From Mesorhizobium ciceri WSM4083 (lineage in GTDB: Bacteria; Pseudomonadota; Alphaproteobacteria; Rhizobiales; Rhizobiaceae), in NCBI RefSeq assembly GCF_000519305.1, contig NZ_JAFG01000004.1, positions 434,001 to 498,000 on the forward strand: 64,000 bases of DNA, given 5' to 3'. Both the position numbers and the translations under genes were made by a program. This document shows, piece after piece, positions 1 to 10,321 of the stretch (position 1 is the stretch's first letter; every line of letters starts with the position of its first letter). The notes under the pieces are model-generated. The model saw only the letters and a program-made list of their open reading frames with translations, had not been told where the DNA came from and did not search any database.

Positions 1-378
1 GAAAGCCCAGGCAGGACGAACAAGGACCAAACCCAGGACCCGGTCCGGGTGGCGGGCGGCAAGCTGCAAGGCGATGGCCGCGCCCATCGATATGCCGCCG
101 GCGACGAAACGATCGAGGCCGGCAGCATCGGCGGCGGCCAGCGCGTCATCGGCGAACATCGCGATCGAAAAGGGCCGCGTCGTGCCGGCGCCGGAACCGC
201 CCTGCGCGCGGCATTCGACGGTGAGCCGGCGGTATGACGGGCCATCGGGAAAGTTCTGCGCCACCTGCGCAGCGTCACCGCCGAGGCCATGCTGGAAGAC
301 GATGGGAAATCCCTGCCCCGTGTCGAAGACACGAAGTGCGGCATCGTCGCGCAGCAGGATCGCGGGTGCTGCGCCCAT
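1..378 (-). CDS. Alpha/beta hydrolase, C-terminus beyond window
   Basis: This is the N-terminal 126 residues of an alpha/beta-hydrolase-fold protein; the rest lies outside the window. An HGLGG oxyanion-type loop lies at residues 30-34 and the nucleophile elbow GISMG at 95-99, with Ser97 the presumed nucleophile. The acid and histidine of the triad are not visible. The ATG overlaps the TGA of the preceding isomerase gene in a TGATG junction, so it is translationally coupled and is the last visible gene of the sugar operon. An esterase or lactonase role in that pathway is possible but not shown. Confidence 0.8.
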   Translation of the reverse strand, partial: MGAAPAILLRDDAALRVFDTGQGFPIVFQHGLGGDAAQVAQNFPDGPSYRRLTVECRAQGGSGAGTTRPFSIAMFADDALAAADAAGLDRFVAGGISMGAAIALQLAARHPDRVLGLVLVRPAWAF

Positions 379-1196
379 CAGAGGAGCCCCCGCAGAAAGG
401 CTGCGACGCCGGGGGCTTCGTCGGCGGATAGCCCGTGGGTGACGAGCGATCCGTCGAAGCCCGCTGCCTTCAGCCGTGAAACAAAATCCGGAAAATCGAC
501 GATGCCTTGTCCTGCAGTGGCAAAGCGGCCGTCGCCAAAGCGGTCCTTGGCATGTGCCATGGCGATGTGGCCGGCGGCCTCGTCGATCGCTGCGGCAACG
601 ATGGCACGCGCCTCGCCGGGCGTGGCGTGTTCGAACAGGTTCGCCGGATCGAGCACGATCTTCAGATGCTTTGACCCCATCTCGGCGATCAGCCTGGTCG
701 CATCCTTGGCCGAGGTGACGATGTTGGCCTGTTCGGGCTCGATGCCGAGATGGACGCCGGCATCTTCGGCCAGCGCCAGCGCCTTCTCCATCTCGGCGGC
801 CATGTCGGACCAGGCGGCAGGCGTGGCGCTGTCGGGGTGATACGCCCACTGATCGGCAGCGTTGCGCGAGCCGGTGCAGAGCGTGACCAGCGGGATATCG
901 AGGGCAGCAGCAGCCTCGATGACGACGGCGAGACGCCGAAGGCCATCGTCGCGCACGGCTTTGTCGGGATGCGCCATGTTGTAGGTGCCCGACAGTGCTG
1001 CGAGTGAAACGCCGTTCGACTGCGCCGCGGTGCGGATGGAAGCGACGGCATTTGCCGGAACCGCTTCCGGCATCGACGGCAGGCTGGCGCAAGCGAGATT
1101 GAACTGTGTCGTCTCATAGCCAGCCTGACGCACCGCCGTCAGCACGGCGGCCGGCTCGGTGCCCGCAAATGTCTTGGCGAAAATGCCGAGACGCAT
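378..1196 (-). CDS. Sugar phosphate isomerase/epimerase-like TIM barrel
   Basis: The 272-residue protein fits the xylose-isomerase-like TIM-barrel family (AP endonuclease family 2 fold), whose members isomerise or epimerise sugars and inososes using a divalent metal. Likely metal ligands on strand ends are Glu153 in GIEPEQ, Asp183 in LDPANL and His215 in AHAKD. It has no signal peptide, so it should be cytoplasmic. Its start overlaps the stop of the upstream Gfo/Idh/MocA gene (TGATG), and its stop overlaps the hydrolase start. The operon holds a second isomerase of this fold, suggesting two isomerisation or dehydration steps. The substrate cannot be named. Confidence 0.82.
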   Translation of the reverse strand: MRLGIFAKTFAGTEPAAVLTAVRQAGYETTQFNLACASLPSMPEAVPANAVASIRTAAQSNGVSLAALSGTYNMAHPDKAVRDDGLRRLAVVIEAAAALDIPLVTLCTGSRNAADQWAYHPDSATPAAWSDMAAEMEKALALAEDAGVHLGIEPEQANIVTSAKDATRLIAEMGSKHLKIVLDPANLFEHATPGEARAIVAAAIDEAAGHIAMAHAKDRFGDGRFATAGQGIVDFPDFVSRLKAAGFDGSLVTHGLSADEAPGVAAFLRGLL

Positions 1197-2272
1197 CAGA
1201 CCGACCCCGAAACCGAGGCAAGCTCGACCCGCTCACCAGTCTCGACCGAACGCGCAATGGCGACCATGGCGCGGATAGAGGCGATGCCGTCCTCGACATT
1301 GGCGCCGCGCATCGGCGCGCCGGTCAGCACCGTATCGGCAAGGCCTTCCAACTGGCGGCGGAAGAAATGACCGTCGGCACCGAGCGGCTTGTGGGCGGTG
1401 GCAGTCTTCTCGTGAAAGATCTCGACCTCGCTGGCGCGGAAGTACCAGGGGTTGAATGTCCTGGCGATGACGGAGCCGTTCTCGCCATAGAGCTGAAAAC
1501 CTTCGTGCCAGTCCATGCGGACGGCGACGGTGAGGTCGAGGTGGCCGAGCGCGCCGCTGGCGAACTCGGTCTCGACGAACCAGCAATAGGCGCCGAATTT
1601 CTCATTGAGGCGGGCGCGCACGGCGACGATATCGCCGCACAGGAAACGCGCCGTGTCGACGAGATGCGAGCCATGCGCCAGCATGAAATACTGCCTGAGA
1701 TCGGCCTTCGGATTTCCTGCCGGCTTCCTCGCGAGCTTGCTGGTGACGGGCAGCGGCTGCACTGCATCGGTGTTGGTGTAGCGATGGGTGGAATCGCAGT
1801 ACCAGGCCTTCAGCGCCAGCACTTCGCCGATCTCGTCGCGAACGAAGTCGCGCGCCTCTTCCAGTGCCGGATCGAAGCGCTTCATGTGGCCTACCTGCAG
1901 GATCTTGCCCGAGCGCCTGACCGCTTCGGCCAGCGCCTCGCCTTCCTCAACCGAGGTGCCGATCGGCTTTTCACAGAGAACATGCTTGCCGGCGTTGAGC
2001 GCCCTGATCGACATCGGCACATGATAGGCGTCCGAGGTGGCGACGATCACCGCTTCCAGCTCAGGGTCGGCGAGCATTGCCTCATAGTCGGAATACATCT
2101 TCTGCGGCTCGTAGGTCGCGCCCATGCGCGCAAGCAGATCGGGTGCCGCGTCGCAGATGGCGTAGAGGTCGGCATTGCCGGCCTTGACGCAGGATTCCAG
2201 ATGCGCGAACTGCGCGATGGGGCCGCAGCCGAGCACGCCGACCCTGAGGCGTCTGTCCTGTTTCTTGATCAT
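1196..2272 (-). CDS. Gfo/Idh/MocA-family oxidoreductase
   Basis: This 358-residue NAD(P)-dependent dehydrogenase carries an N-terminal Rossmann fold (VGVLGCGPIA at residues 11-20) and the family signature EKPIG at 101-105, with Lys102 the usual catalytic lysine. Members oxidise sugars, inositols or sugar derivatives at a hydroxyl group. It lies between two TIM-barrel isomerases, 11 bases after one and overlapping the other by one base. That arrangement resembles inositol-type or keto-sugar pathways in which a dehydrogenase is paired with an IolE/IolI-like enzyme. The exact substrate is unknown. Confidence 0.87.
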   Translation of the reverse strand: MIKKQDRRLRVGVLGCGPIAQFAHLESCVKAGNADLYAICDAAPDLLARMGATYEPQKMYSDYEAMLADPELEAVIVATSDAYHVPMSIRALNAGKHVLCEKPIGTSVEEGEALAEAVRRSGKILQVGHMKRFDPALEEARDFVRDEIGEVLALKAWYCDSTHRYTNTDAVQPLPVTSKLARKPAGNPKADLRQYFMLAHGSHLVDTARFLCGDIVAVRARLNEKFGAYCWFVETEFASGALGHLDLTVAVRMDWHEGFQLYGENGSVIARTFNPWYFRASEVEIFHEKTATAHKPLGADGHFFRRQLEGLADTVLTGAPMRGANVEDGIASIRAMVAIARSVETGERVELASVSGSV

Positions 2273-2283
2273 CGTCTCGTTCT

Positions 2284-3105
2284 TCAGGCGCCGAAGCTGC
2301 GCATTGTCTGGCGGTTGGTCTTGACCGCGCCGGCGGGATCGGCGGCGGCCGTTTCGGATTCTTCCTCCAGCACCAGCCAGCCGTTGAAGCGCGGTGCGGT
2401 GTTGGCGATCTCGATGACCGCAGGCGTGTCGCAGACGCCCTTGCCGAGCATGGCCCAGGTACCGTTGGCATCGACGTCCTTGAGGTGGATGTAGCGGATG
2501 CGATCACGGTAGGTGCGCAGCGTATCGGACATGTCCCTGTGGCCGCGCAGGATATGGCCGGTATCCGGCACCCAGCCGACCAGGTCGGGGTCGAGCAAGG
2601 CAAAGATCGTGTCGTAATCGGCGCGGTCGAACAGCAGCGTGTTGTGGTGCGAGCTTGGATGCACGGCAACCTGGACGCCCGCCTTGCGTCCGATCTCGCC
2701 GGCCTTGTTGTAGACCTCGGCGGCGATGGCGAACTTATCCTCGCGCGGACCGTCGGACACCACCGTCGCAGAACCCATCGACACCAGCGAGCCAGGAAAT
2801 GCGGAGGCGAAGTCGATCCAGCGCTTGGCGGTTTCGAGGTCGGCGCTGACCTTCTCCTTCAGCGTGAAGCCGCTGTTCGAGCCAAAGGCGAAGGAAACCA
2901 GCGTCAGCCCCGACGCCTTCAGCGCGGCGGCGAACTCCTCCGGCTTGTCGCCATAATGCCCGATCATGGTGTCGGTGATCTCGATGCCGGCATAGCCACC
3001 GTCAGAGATCGCCTTCAGCAGATCGTCGGGGCCGCCGGTGAACCGGTCTCCCAGCATTTCCCAGGTGAAGGTCTGGCAGCCGACTTTGAGGTCTTTCACG
3101 TTCAT
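2284..3105 (-). CDS. IolE-like sugar isomerase/dehydratase TIM barrel
   Basis: The 273-residue protein has the xylose-isomerase-like TIM-barrel fold. Candidate metal and substrate residues are Glu42 (GIEI), His149 (VAVHP), Asp181 and His184 (PDTGH) and His207-x-Lys209-Asp210 (IHLKD). This pattern resembles inosose dehydratase IolE and related sugar epimerases. It lies between the permease genes and the Gfo/Idh/MocA dehydrogenase on the same strand, so it is probably co-transcribed with them. Inosose dehydratase itself is possible, but the operon lacks the rest of a standard iol set, so I keep the family-level name. Confidence 0.8.
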   Translation of the reverse strand: MNVKDLKVGCQTFTWEMLGDRFTGGPDDLLKAISDGGYAGIEITDTMIGHYGDKPEEFAAALKASGLTLVSFAFGSNSGFTLKEKVSADLETAKRWIDFASAFPGSLVSMGSATVVSDGPREDKFAIAAEVYNKAGEIGRKAGVQVAVHPSSHHNTLLFDRADYDTIFALLDPDLVGWVPDTGHILRGHRDMSDTLRTYRDRIRYIHLKDVDANGTWAMLGKGVCDTPAVIEIANTAPRFNGWLVLEEESETAAADPAGAVKTNRQTMRSFGA

Positions 3106-3168
3106 CCTTTCATTCCTTGATATCGCCTATTGCTTGATGCCACCCTGCGTCGCCATGGGAAGGACATC

Positions 3169-4011
3169 CTATTTGACCGAGCCCGCGGTCATGCCGGCGA
3201 GGAAGTACCTCTGGGCAACGAGGTAGATGAGCAAGAGCGGTAGAGAGCCGAGCACGCTCATCGCCATCATCTGGTTCCATTCGAAGGCATGCTGCCCCAT
3301 CAACAGCTGGATGCCGATCGGGACGGTGCGCATGGACGTCGATTTCGTCAGCGTCAGCGCAAAGAGAAATTCGTTCCAGCACAACAGGAAGGTGTAGACC
3401 GACGTCGCCACGATACCAGGCAGTGAAATCGGGACGATCACCCGCCAAAGCGCTGTCCAACTGCTGCCGCCGTCGACAGCCACGGCTTCATCGAGATCGC
3501 GGGGCAAGGTGTTCAGATATCCCGTCATCAGCAGGATCGCGTAGGGCAGCGTAAACACCAGGTAAGTCAGGATCAGTGCGACGTAGGTGTCGAAGATACC
3601 GTATGAGACGACAAGTCCGAAGAAGGGGATCAAAAGTGTGATCGGCGGAATCGTCTGCGTGCTGATGATGATTGTGTTCAGGATGCCCTTGCCGCGGAAG
3701 TTGAAGCGGCTGAACCCGTAGGCCGCCAGCAAGGCGATCAGCACCGTCAGCACGGTCACCGCTCCCGCCACGAAATAGCTGTTGAAGAAGAAGCGCAGCT
3801 TTACCGGGTCGCCAAGGATGGCTGCATACGCTTCCAGCGTAAACGCCTTTGGCAGGATGGTTGGTGGCAGGGCAAAGATTTCGGTATTCGATTTGAACGA
3901 GCTGCTCAGCATCCAGTAGATCGGGAATGCCGCGAAAAAGAGCCCCGCTGCAAGCGCTACATGGAGCGCGACGGTGATCAGCCTGTCTTTCGGCGTGTGT
4001 CTTTTCCTCAT
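3169..4011 (-). CDS. Sugar ABC transporter permease, MalG type
   Basis: This 280-residue inner-membrane permease belongs to the CUT1 (MalG) family. It has a basic N-terminus, about six hydrophobic segments and the cytoplasmic EAA loop (EAVAVDGGSSW) that docks on the ATPase. It starts 5 bases after the MalF-type permease stop, so the two are translated together and should form the heterodimeric channel. The substrate is a sugar or polyol of unknown identity, inferred from the catabolic genes in the same operon. Confidence 0.9.
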   Translation of the reverse strand: MRKRHTPKDRLITVALHVALAAGLFFAAFPIYWMLSSSFKSNTEIFALPPTILPKAFTLEAYAAILGDPVKLRFFFNSYFVAGAVTVLTVLIALLAAYGFSRFNFRGKGILNTIIISTQTIPPITLLIPFFGLVVSYGIFDTYVALILTYLVFTLPYAILLMTGYLNTLPRDLDEAVAVDGGSSWTALWRVIVPISLPGIVATSVYTFLLCWNEFLFALTLTKSTSMRTVPIGIQLLMGQHAFEWNQMMAMSVLGSLPLLLIYLVAQRYFLAGMTAGSVK

Positions 4012-4016
4012 GATGA

Positions 4017-4913
4017 CTACCGAGCCTTTTGATAGCGAATATAGAACAGCGTCAGGCCGAGGGAGATCAGCAAGATGACCACGGCGCTCGCCGAAGCCTG
4101 CGACAGGTTGTAGCTCGAAAACGCCAGCTTGTAGGTGTAGGTGCTGAGGACCTCGGTCGAGTAGATCGGGCCACCGCCCGTCGTTATCCAGATTAACGGG
4201 AAGACCTGCATGGTCCAGATGAAGTCGAGCAGCGAGATGCTGATGATGATCGGCATCAGCTGCGGAATGGTGATGAAGATCAGCTTCTGGTAGGCTTTCG
4301 CCCCGTCGATATCGGCAGCCTCGTAGAAATCCTTGGGAATGCCCTGCAAACCCGCGAGCAGGCTGACCATGAAGAGCGGATAGCCCGCCCAGATGTTGGC
4401 AAAGGTGACGGCGTGCAGCGCGGTCTCAGGCGAGGAAAACCATTCGACTTTGGAACCGATGATGCCGATCTGCATGAGAATGCTATTCACGACACCGTTT
4501 GGCTCAAGCAGCAGGCGCCAGATCACGGCGATAATCACCGCGGTGAACAGCCAGGGCAGTATGTAGAGCACGCGCAGAATGTTGCGCAGCGTCGGATTGA
4601 TGCGGTCGCTGTTCAGCATGAGCGCGAAGGCCATGCCGATGGTCATGTGGAAAATGACACTCATGCATGTGAAGTAGAGCGTGTGCCACAGCGAAGCCCA
4701 GAACACGGGGTCGTCGAAGATCGCCTGGTAGTGTTTCAGTCCGGCAAAGGATGGGTCACGACGCAGCACCGCGCTGTTCTGGAACGAGTAGCCAATCACC
4801 GTCACCATCGGCAACAGCATCAGAAGCCCGATTATGAGCAGCGAAGGCGACAGATAGAGGTAGGGTGCGACCGCTCGTTTGAGCTTGTGGTGGGAGCGCT
4901 TTTGCCGGGTCAT
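4017..4913 (-). CDS. Sugar ABC transporter permease, MalF type
   Basis: This 298-residue inner-membrane permease is of the MalF/CUT1 type. The N-terminus is strongly basic, the first membrane segment starts near residue 16, and the EAA loop EAADIDGAKAYQ lies in the C-terminal half. It follows the binding-protein gene after a 136-base gap that contains a strong hairpin, and directly precedes the MalG-type partner. It should form half of the import channel. Confidence 0.9.
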   Translation of the reverse strand: MTRQKRSHHKLKRAVAPYLYLSPSLLIIGLLMLLPMVTVIGYSFQNSAVLRRDPSFAGLKHYQAIFDDPVFWASLWHTLYFTCMSVIFHMTIGMAFALMLNSDRINPTLRNILRVLYILPWLFTAVIIAVIWRLLLEPNGVVNSILMQIGIIGSKVEWFSSPETALHAVTFANIWAGYPLFMVSLLAGLQGIPKDFYEAADIDGAKAYQKLIFITIPQLMPIIISISLLDFIWTMQVFPLIWITTGGGPIYSTEVLSTYTYKLAFSSYNLSQASASAVVILLISLGLTLFYIRYQKAR

Positions 4914-4989
4914 GTGCCAACCTTGGGATAGCCTTCAAGAGAAGGTAAGCTTCAAAAACAGGTCCACTCAAATTGCCGATCCGTTGTTG

Positions 4990-5021
4990 CCGGGTGGCCT
5001 GCCCGAAGCCAGGCCACCCGG
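4990..5021 (-). terminator. Hairpin between binding-protein and permease genes
   Basis: A perfect 12-bp inverted repeat (arms 4990-5001 and 5010-5021, 8-base loop) lies just after the stop of the binding-protein gene and before the MalF-type gene. No U-run follows it. Such hairpins commonly stabilise the upstream binding-protein mRNA or attenuate read-through, so that binding protein exceeds permease. That role is inferred from position. Confidence 0.7.
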
Positions 5022-5049
5022 TCGAAGTCAGCAAACGGGAACAGGCCGA

Positions 5050-6297
5050 TCAGAATTTCGCCATCCAGCCCTTCTGAGCGGCGGCGGCTGCTTGTTCCGG
5101 AGACTGCTCGCCGGCGAGCATCTTTTGGGCTTGCACGTCGAACTGGGTCATCAGGTCTTCTGCCACCGGCAGGCCCGTGAACTCATTGGCGAGATAACCG
5201 GTCTTGAAGATTTCGAAAGCCTTGCCGAAAGCCTTGTCCGAGGTCACGAAATCGGGCTTGGCGTTGACGTTGCCCGGGAAGGCGTTTGCAAGCGACACGA
5301 GCTTGGCGTTCACCTTTTCACTCATCACATATTGGACGAGTTTCCAGGCCTCTTCCTGATGTTTCGAAGCCGCAGAGATGCCGATGCCCCAGGAGGCATA
5401 GGGAAGGCCGCGCTTGCCGGTATAGTTTTCCACGACCGGGACCGGGATGAGGTCGAAGTTCAGCTTGGGATTGCGCTTGCGGATGAGGTTCACATGCGCG
5501 AGCGAGTCGATCATCATCCCGACGCGGTTGTTGACGAACTCCTCGACCTTTTCCTGCTCGGTCTTGGTGGCGATGCCGGGCGAGATGGTTCCGGCGTCGT
5601 TGAGAGATTTGACGAAGGTGAGCATGTCCACCACCGGTTTGCCCTCAAGGTCCGGCTTGCCGTTCGCCATCATCGACTGACCCGAAGCCCAAACCCACGA
5701 CATCATGTCGTTCTGGACGCCGGATGGCGTTTGCAGCGAGAGGGGCAGCACCCAGCCATACTGGTTCTTGTCGGCGATCGTCATCTTCTTGGCGGCTTCG
5801 AGAAACTCCGCACGGGTCGACGGCAGCTTGGTCACGCCTGCCTGGGCGGCGAGGTCCAAATTCACGAAGACCGGATAGACGAAAGAAGCCACGGGAAACA
5901 TCACCGCCTTGCCGTCCACCTTGACGATGTCCGCGACCTGGCTCTTGTCGAAACCGCTCGCATCCATCATCGGATTCATGTCGGCGAGTGCACTCTGCGC
6001 ATTCAGATTGTTCACCCAGGCACCGTCGAGACCGACGACGTCGCTGAGCGTTCCGGTTGCAGCACCAACCGAGATCTGGTCTCGCGTGGTCGCGTAGGGG
6101 CCGCTGACCAGCGTCACTTTGATTCCTGGATTTGCGGCCTCGAAGTCATCCATGATTGCCCTGAGCGAGCCAGCCGGCAATTCGGGCTCCCACCATTGGG
6201 TGAATTCCAGCGTCGTATCCGCCATGGCGCCGGTTGCGCCGAGCAACCATGCGGCCGCGGCTATTTTCAGCATCGCGGGTTTAAGACGAAACGTCAT
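5050..6297 (-). CDS. Sugar ABC transporter substrate-binding protein
   Basis: This 415-residue periplasmic solute-binding protein is of the MalE/UgpB type (SBP_bac_1). A Sec signal peptide covers about residues 1-26 and ends in an Ala-Met-Ala site before DTTLEF. I chose the ATG at 6297 because it has an excellent GGAGGAG ribosome site just upstream; an upstream in-frame ATG at 6366 would place 23 charged residues before the signal peptide. The mature part has the aromatic-rich pattern usual for sugar binding (QWW near the N-terminus). It works with the two permeases and the MalK-type ATPase. Confidence 0.9.
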   Translation of the reverse strand: MTFRLKPAMLKIAAAAWLLGATGAMADTTLEFTQWWEPELPAGSLRAIMDDFEAANPGIKVTLVSGPYATTRDQISVGAATGTLSDVVGLDGAWVNNLNAQSALADMNPMMDASGFDKSQVADIVKVDGKAVMFPVASFVYPVFVNLDLAAQAGVTKLPSTRAEFLEAAKKMTIADKNQYGWVLPLSLQTPSGVQNDMMSWVWASGQSMMANGKPDLEGKPVVDMLTFVKSLNDAGTISPGIATKTEQEKVEEFVNNRVGMMIDSLAHVNLIRKRNPKLNFDLIPVPVVENYTGKRGLPYASWGIGISAASKHQEEAWKLVQYVMSEKVNAKLVSLANAFPGNVNAKPDFVTSDKAFGKAFEIFKTGYLANEFTGLPVAEDLMTQFDVQAQKMLAGEQSPEQAAAAAQKGWMAKF

Positions 6298-6407
6298 TTT
6301 CTCCTCCTTCTTTATATTCGCCCGCACAATGCGGCCGATCGTCTGATTATTCAGAAGTCTTCTCACGCAGGCGCCTCACCCTCACCCGCGGGTCTTATCG
6401 CTGATAT

Positions 6408-7553
<1,146 letters not shown>

Positions 7554-7642
7554 ATTCCTCCCTCCACAAGTCTAAGCCACTGATTTTTATGATTGTCCTC
7601 GGCTTACGTTCACCTGCGAAATATTTCCTCGGATAGTTCGGG

Positions 7643-8593
7643 CTATGTTCCGGTATCGAGCCGCGCACATTTCAGTTCGACTGCCGACGGCGCGTTCGTC
7701 GATGCCAGGAGTTCCGTGACCTGGGCGTCGGTCGGAAGCGCCTCGCGCCCGCCCCGCCCCGTTATCGAAAGGGCCGCCGCCGCGGCCGCGAATGCGACCC
7801 GGCCCGCAGTGTCGGCCCCGCGCGTCAATGCAAGGGCATAGGCGCCATGAAAGCAGTCCCCGGCGCCGGTCGAGTCGACGACGGCAACCCGGTGCGGAGG
7901 CAGGTGCCAGAGCCCTGTCTCGTCGCGTCCGCGAAAGAAGACGCCTCTGCCGCCATCCGTCAGAACCACGGCGGACCGCGACGGCAACCACAATGCATCG
8001 AGTATCTCGGCCGGCGACCGGCGGCCCGTGGCGGTCCGCGCAAAGCCGAGCGGAAGAATGAGATGGTCGCAGAGCCCGATCAGTCTCTCGGTGGCCGGGC
8101 CGTGGCTCCATTCGACATCGCCGAGGATCGCTAGGCCGAGATCGCGAGCCCGAGCCACGACATCCAGCGACCCGATCCCGTAACTATCGACGATCAGGAC
8201 GGTCGCGCGGCTGAGAACCTCGTCCGGAAAGTCCGGCGCGGTGCCCAGCATCGCTTCGTCGTCATACGCGATGAACCGCTCCCCATCCGAACCGACGGTG
8301 ATCCGCGAGCGCACCGGGCGCGCGTGCGGGTGGCGCGGAGCGAACGCGGTTTCAACGCCGCTCGCAACGAGATCGCACAACACGGCATCGTCGGCGGCAC
8401 TGCCCAGCCATCCGACGAACCCGGCGCTTCCGCCGAGCCGCGCGACGGCGGCAAGTGCCGTCGCGACATTTCCCCCGAAAGCTCGGGCACTTTGCAGAAC
8501 CTTCCCCTTGCCCGCCGACAACGGCTGATCGACATAGACGATGTCGTCGATCGCAATAGCTCCGAAGCCGAGGATTGAAGGGACGGTGGGCAT
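7643..8593 (-). CDS. PfkB-family carbohydrate kinase
   Basis: This 316-residue sugar kinase is of the ribokinase/PfkB family. The N-terminal GAIAIDDI and Gly-Gly-Asn (FGGNVATAL) elements bind sugar, and the C-terminal signature DSTGAGDCFHGAYA holds the anion hole and catalytic Asp. It starts 3 bases after the aldolase stop, so phosphorylation and aldol cleavage are likely consecutive steps: the kinase would make a phosphorylated ketose or aldonate for the aldolase. The phosphorylated sugar is not identifiable from sequence. Confidence 0.88.
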   Translation of the reverse strand: MPTVPSILGFGAIAIDDIVYVDQPLSAGKGKVLQSARAFGGNVATALAAVARLGGSAGFVGWLGSAADDAVLCDLVASGVETAFAPRHPHARPVRSRITVGSDGERFIAYDDEAMLGTAPDFPDEVLSRATVLIVDSYGIGSLDVVARARDLGLAILGDVEWSHGPATERLIGLCDHLILPLGFARTATGRRSPAEILDALWLPSRSAVVLTDGGRGVFFRGRDETGLWHLPPHRVAVVDSTGAGDCFHGAYALALTRGADTAGRVAFAAAAAALSITGRGGREALPTDAQVTELLASTNAPSAVELKCARLDTGT

Positions 8594-8596
8594 CGT

Positions 8597-9397
8597 TCAG
8601 GCACCCGCCTTCGCCAAGGCGTCTTGCGCCGAAAGGCCGTCATGGATGACACCCCGAAAGGCAATCGCTGCCTTTTCCGGATCGCCATGCCCCCAGAGAT
8701 TGCGGCCCACCACGGCACCGCGCGCGCCGGCACGGATGGCGTCCGCCGTCTGCTGAAGGGCGCCGAGCAGCGTGTCGGTCTTCGGACCACCGGCAATCAC
8801 AACCGGCACCGGGCAGGTCCGAACGGTCTCTCGAAACGACTCGAAATCGCCCGTGTAGCCGATCTTGATCACGTCGACGCCGGACTCGTAGCCGATGCGT
8901 GCCGCATAGGCGATCTCGTCGGGGGTGAAGACGATTTTTGCCCCGTCGGTGAAATCGCGAGGGTAGATATGCGCCACCACCGGCATGCCGTAACGGGCCG
9001 CCGCGTTCACTGAATCGGTCAGCCAGCGTATGTATTTGCCCTCGGTCGCGCCGCGCACCGGAATGGCCACGGCCAACGCATCGGCGCCAGCGCGCACCGC
9101 ATCCTCGGGCGTTGCAATCAGTTCACTGATGCGATCGTCCGGGGTGAAGCAGCCGGCCTGGATCACCAGGCAAGCCTTGCCCGCGTATTGCGGCCACAGA
9201 TGGCGCGCGGTGCCAGGTTGAATGCTGACGTAGTCGGGTTTGCCCATCATGACGCGTGCAAGCGCGCCCGGCAGGTCGGCAAGACCTCCTTTGCGCACGT
9301 CGCCATAGCCGACAAAGTGGTCGACCGCGCCGCCAAAAAGATTGCCCGATGGATGTGAGAAGAGGCGCGCCAGGCGCACCTTGGTTCCGAGGCTCAT
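8597..9397 (-). CDS. Class I aldolase, DhnA/LsrF (FbaB-like) family
   Basis: The 266-residue TIM barrel resembles archaeal-type class I fructose-bisphosphate aldolase, ADH synthase and LsrF. The Lys in DVIKIGYTGD is the likely Schiff-base lysine, and IAGGPK followed by a GAVVGRN phosphate-site motif supports a phosphorylated substrate. I preferred the ATG at 9397 because GGAGAG lies 10 bases upstream; the ATG at 9415 would add six residues. It is the promoter-proximal gene of the operon, divergent from the DeoR regulator. It could also be a thiolase-like enzyme, as LsrF is. Confidence 0.82.
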   Translation of the reverse strand: MSLGTKVRLARLFSHPSGNLFGGAVDHFVGYGDVRKGGLADLPGALARVMMGKPDYVSIQPGTARHLWPQYAGKACLVIQAGCFTPDDRISELIATPEDAVRAGADALAVAIPVRGATEGKYIRWLTDSVNAAARYGMPVVAHIYPRDFTDGAKIVFTPDEIAYAARIGYESGVDVIKIGYTGDFESFRETVRTCPVPVVIAGGPKTDTLLGALQQTADAIRAGARGAVVGRNLWGHGDPEKAAIAFRGVIHDGLSAQDALAKAGA

Positions 9398-9448
9398 GAG
9401 TCCAAAACTCTCCAATCGATTGATTTCAAAATCCTAGACCCAGTGTTT

Positions 9449-9488
9449 GCGAAAGAAAGAATAAATGCAATCTTTCGAAATCTTTCGA
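9449..9488. promoter_or_regulatory. Candidate DeoR operator, TCTTTCG repeats
   Basis: Three copies of TCTTTCG(A/C) lie between the divergent aldolase operon and the DeoR gene: an inverted copy at 9449-9456 and direct copies at 9471-9478 and 9481-9488, the last two exactly 10 bp apart. DeoR-family sugar regulators (GlpR, AgaR) use operators rich in TTTCG-like elements, often in several phased copies. Binding by the adjacent DeoR protein is inferred. Confidence 0.55.
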
Positions 9489-9559
9489 ATTCGCGTATTT
9501 TTGGTAGAGTGAACCGAAGCCGGGGTGATCGCTTGGCGCATGGAGGCAAGGACAGGGCA

Positions 9560-10321
9560 ATGTTGTCAGAGCAGAGACGCCAATCGATCCTGGGTGAAGT
9601 GCAACGCAGCGGACAGGTTCGCATCAAGGACCTGTCTGACGATTTTGGCGTGTCGGAAGTCACGGTGCGCTCCGACCTCGAGATACTGGACCGCAAGGGA
9701 CTGCTGACCAAGACCCGCGGCGGCGCGGTGACGCGGACCACAGATTCGACCACGGCCGCGTTCGCCCGGCGGATGCAAACCAACCTCGATGCAAAGAAAC
9801 GCATCGCCCGGGCAGCGATAGAACTGTTCGAGGACAACCAATCGGTCATCTTCGACGGCGGTTCGACATTGATGCAGGTTGCCATGCTGTTACCACCGCT
9901 CAGCAATGTCGTGGTCGCGGCCACGGCGATGAATATCGTGCAGCATCTGATGCATCGGCCCGGGCTCGACGTTCACATGATCGGTGGCCGGGTCTATCCA
10001 GACACGGTGAGCACGCTGATCACCGATGCCGACACGGCTCTCGGCGGCTTGGTCGCGCATCAGGTTTTTGTTGGAGCGCATGCCATTGACTCGTCACTGG
10101 ATGTGGTCGACGTGAACGAAGACATGGCGCGAACGAAGCGAAACCTCGTGCGCATGGCCCGGCGCGTTGTCCTCCTTGCGGATTCGAGCAAATGGGGCGT
10201 CAGCGGAACCTCCAAGGCCTTTTCGCTGTCGAGCGTCGATGTTGTGATCACCGACGATGGCCTGTCGGGTCCGATACGCAGCCAGCTTGATAGGACCGGG
10301 GCCAAGGTGATCTATGCCTGA
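9560..10321 (+). CDS. DeoR/GlpR-family transcriptional regulator
   Basis: The 253-residue regulator has an N-terminal DeoR helix-turn-helix (about residues 6-57, including VSEVTVRSDLEIL) and a C-terminal DeoRC sensor domain of the phosphosugar-binding type (FDGGSTLMQVA, FVGAHAID, LLADSSKWG). I took the ATG at 9560 because it gives the standard family length; an upstream frame to 9443 would add 39 residues overlapping the operator repeats. It is divergent from the ten-gene sugar operon and most likely represses it until a phosphorylated intermediate is present. Confidence 0.9.
   Translation: MLSEQRRQSILGEVQRSGQVRIKDLSDDFGVSEVTVRSDLEILDRKGLLTKTRGGAVTRTTDSTTAAFARRMQTNLDAKKRIARAAIELFEDNQSVIFDGGSTLMQVAMLLPPLSNVVVAATAMNIVQHLMHRPGLDVHMIGGRVYPDTVSTLITDADTALGGLVAHQVFVGAHAIDSSLDVVDVNEDMARTKRNLVRMARRVVLLADSSKWGVSGTSKAFSLSSVDVVITDDGLSGPIRSQLDRTGAKVIYA

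Noticed and set aside
7643..10321. Sulfoquinovose (sulfo-EMP) cluster from aldolase, PfkB kinase and DeoR
   Set aside because: The aldolase resembles LsrF/DhnA rather than YihT, and no YihS- or YihQ-like gene is present.
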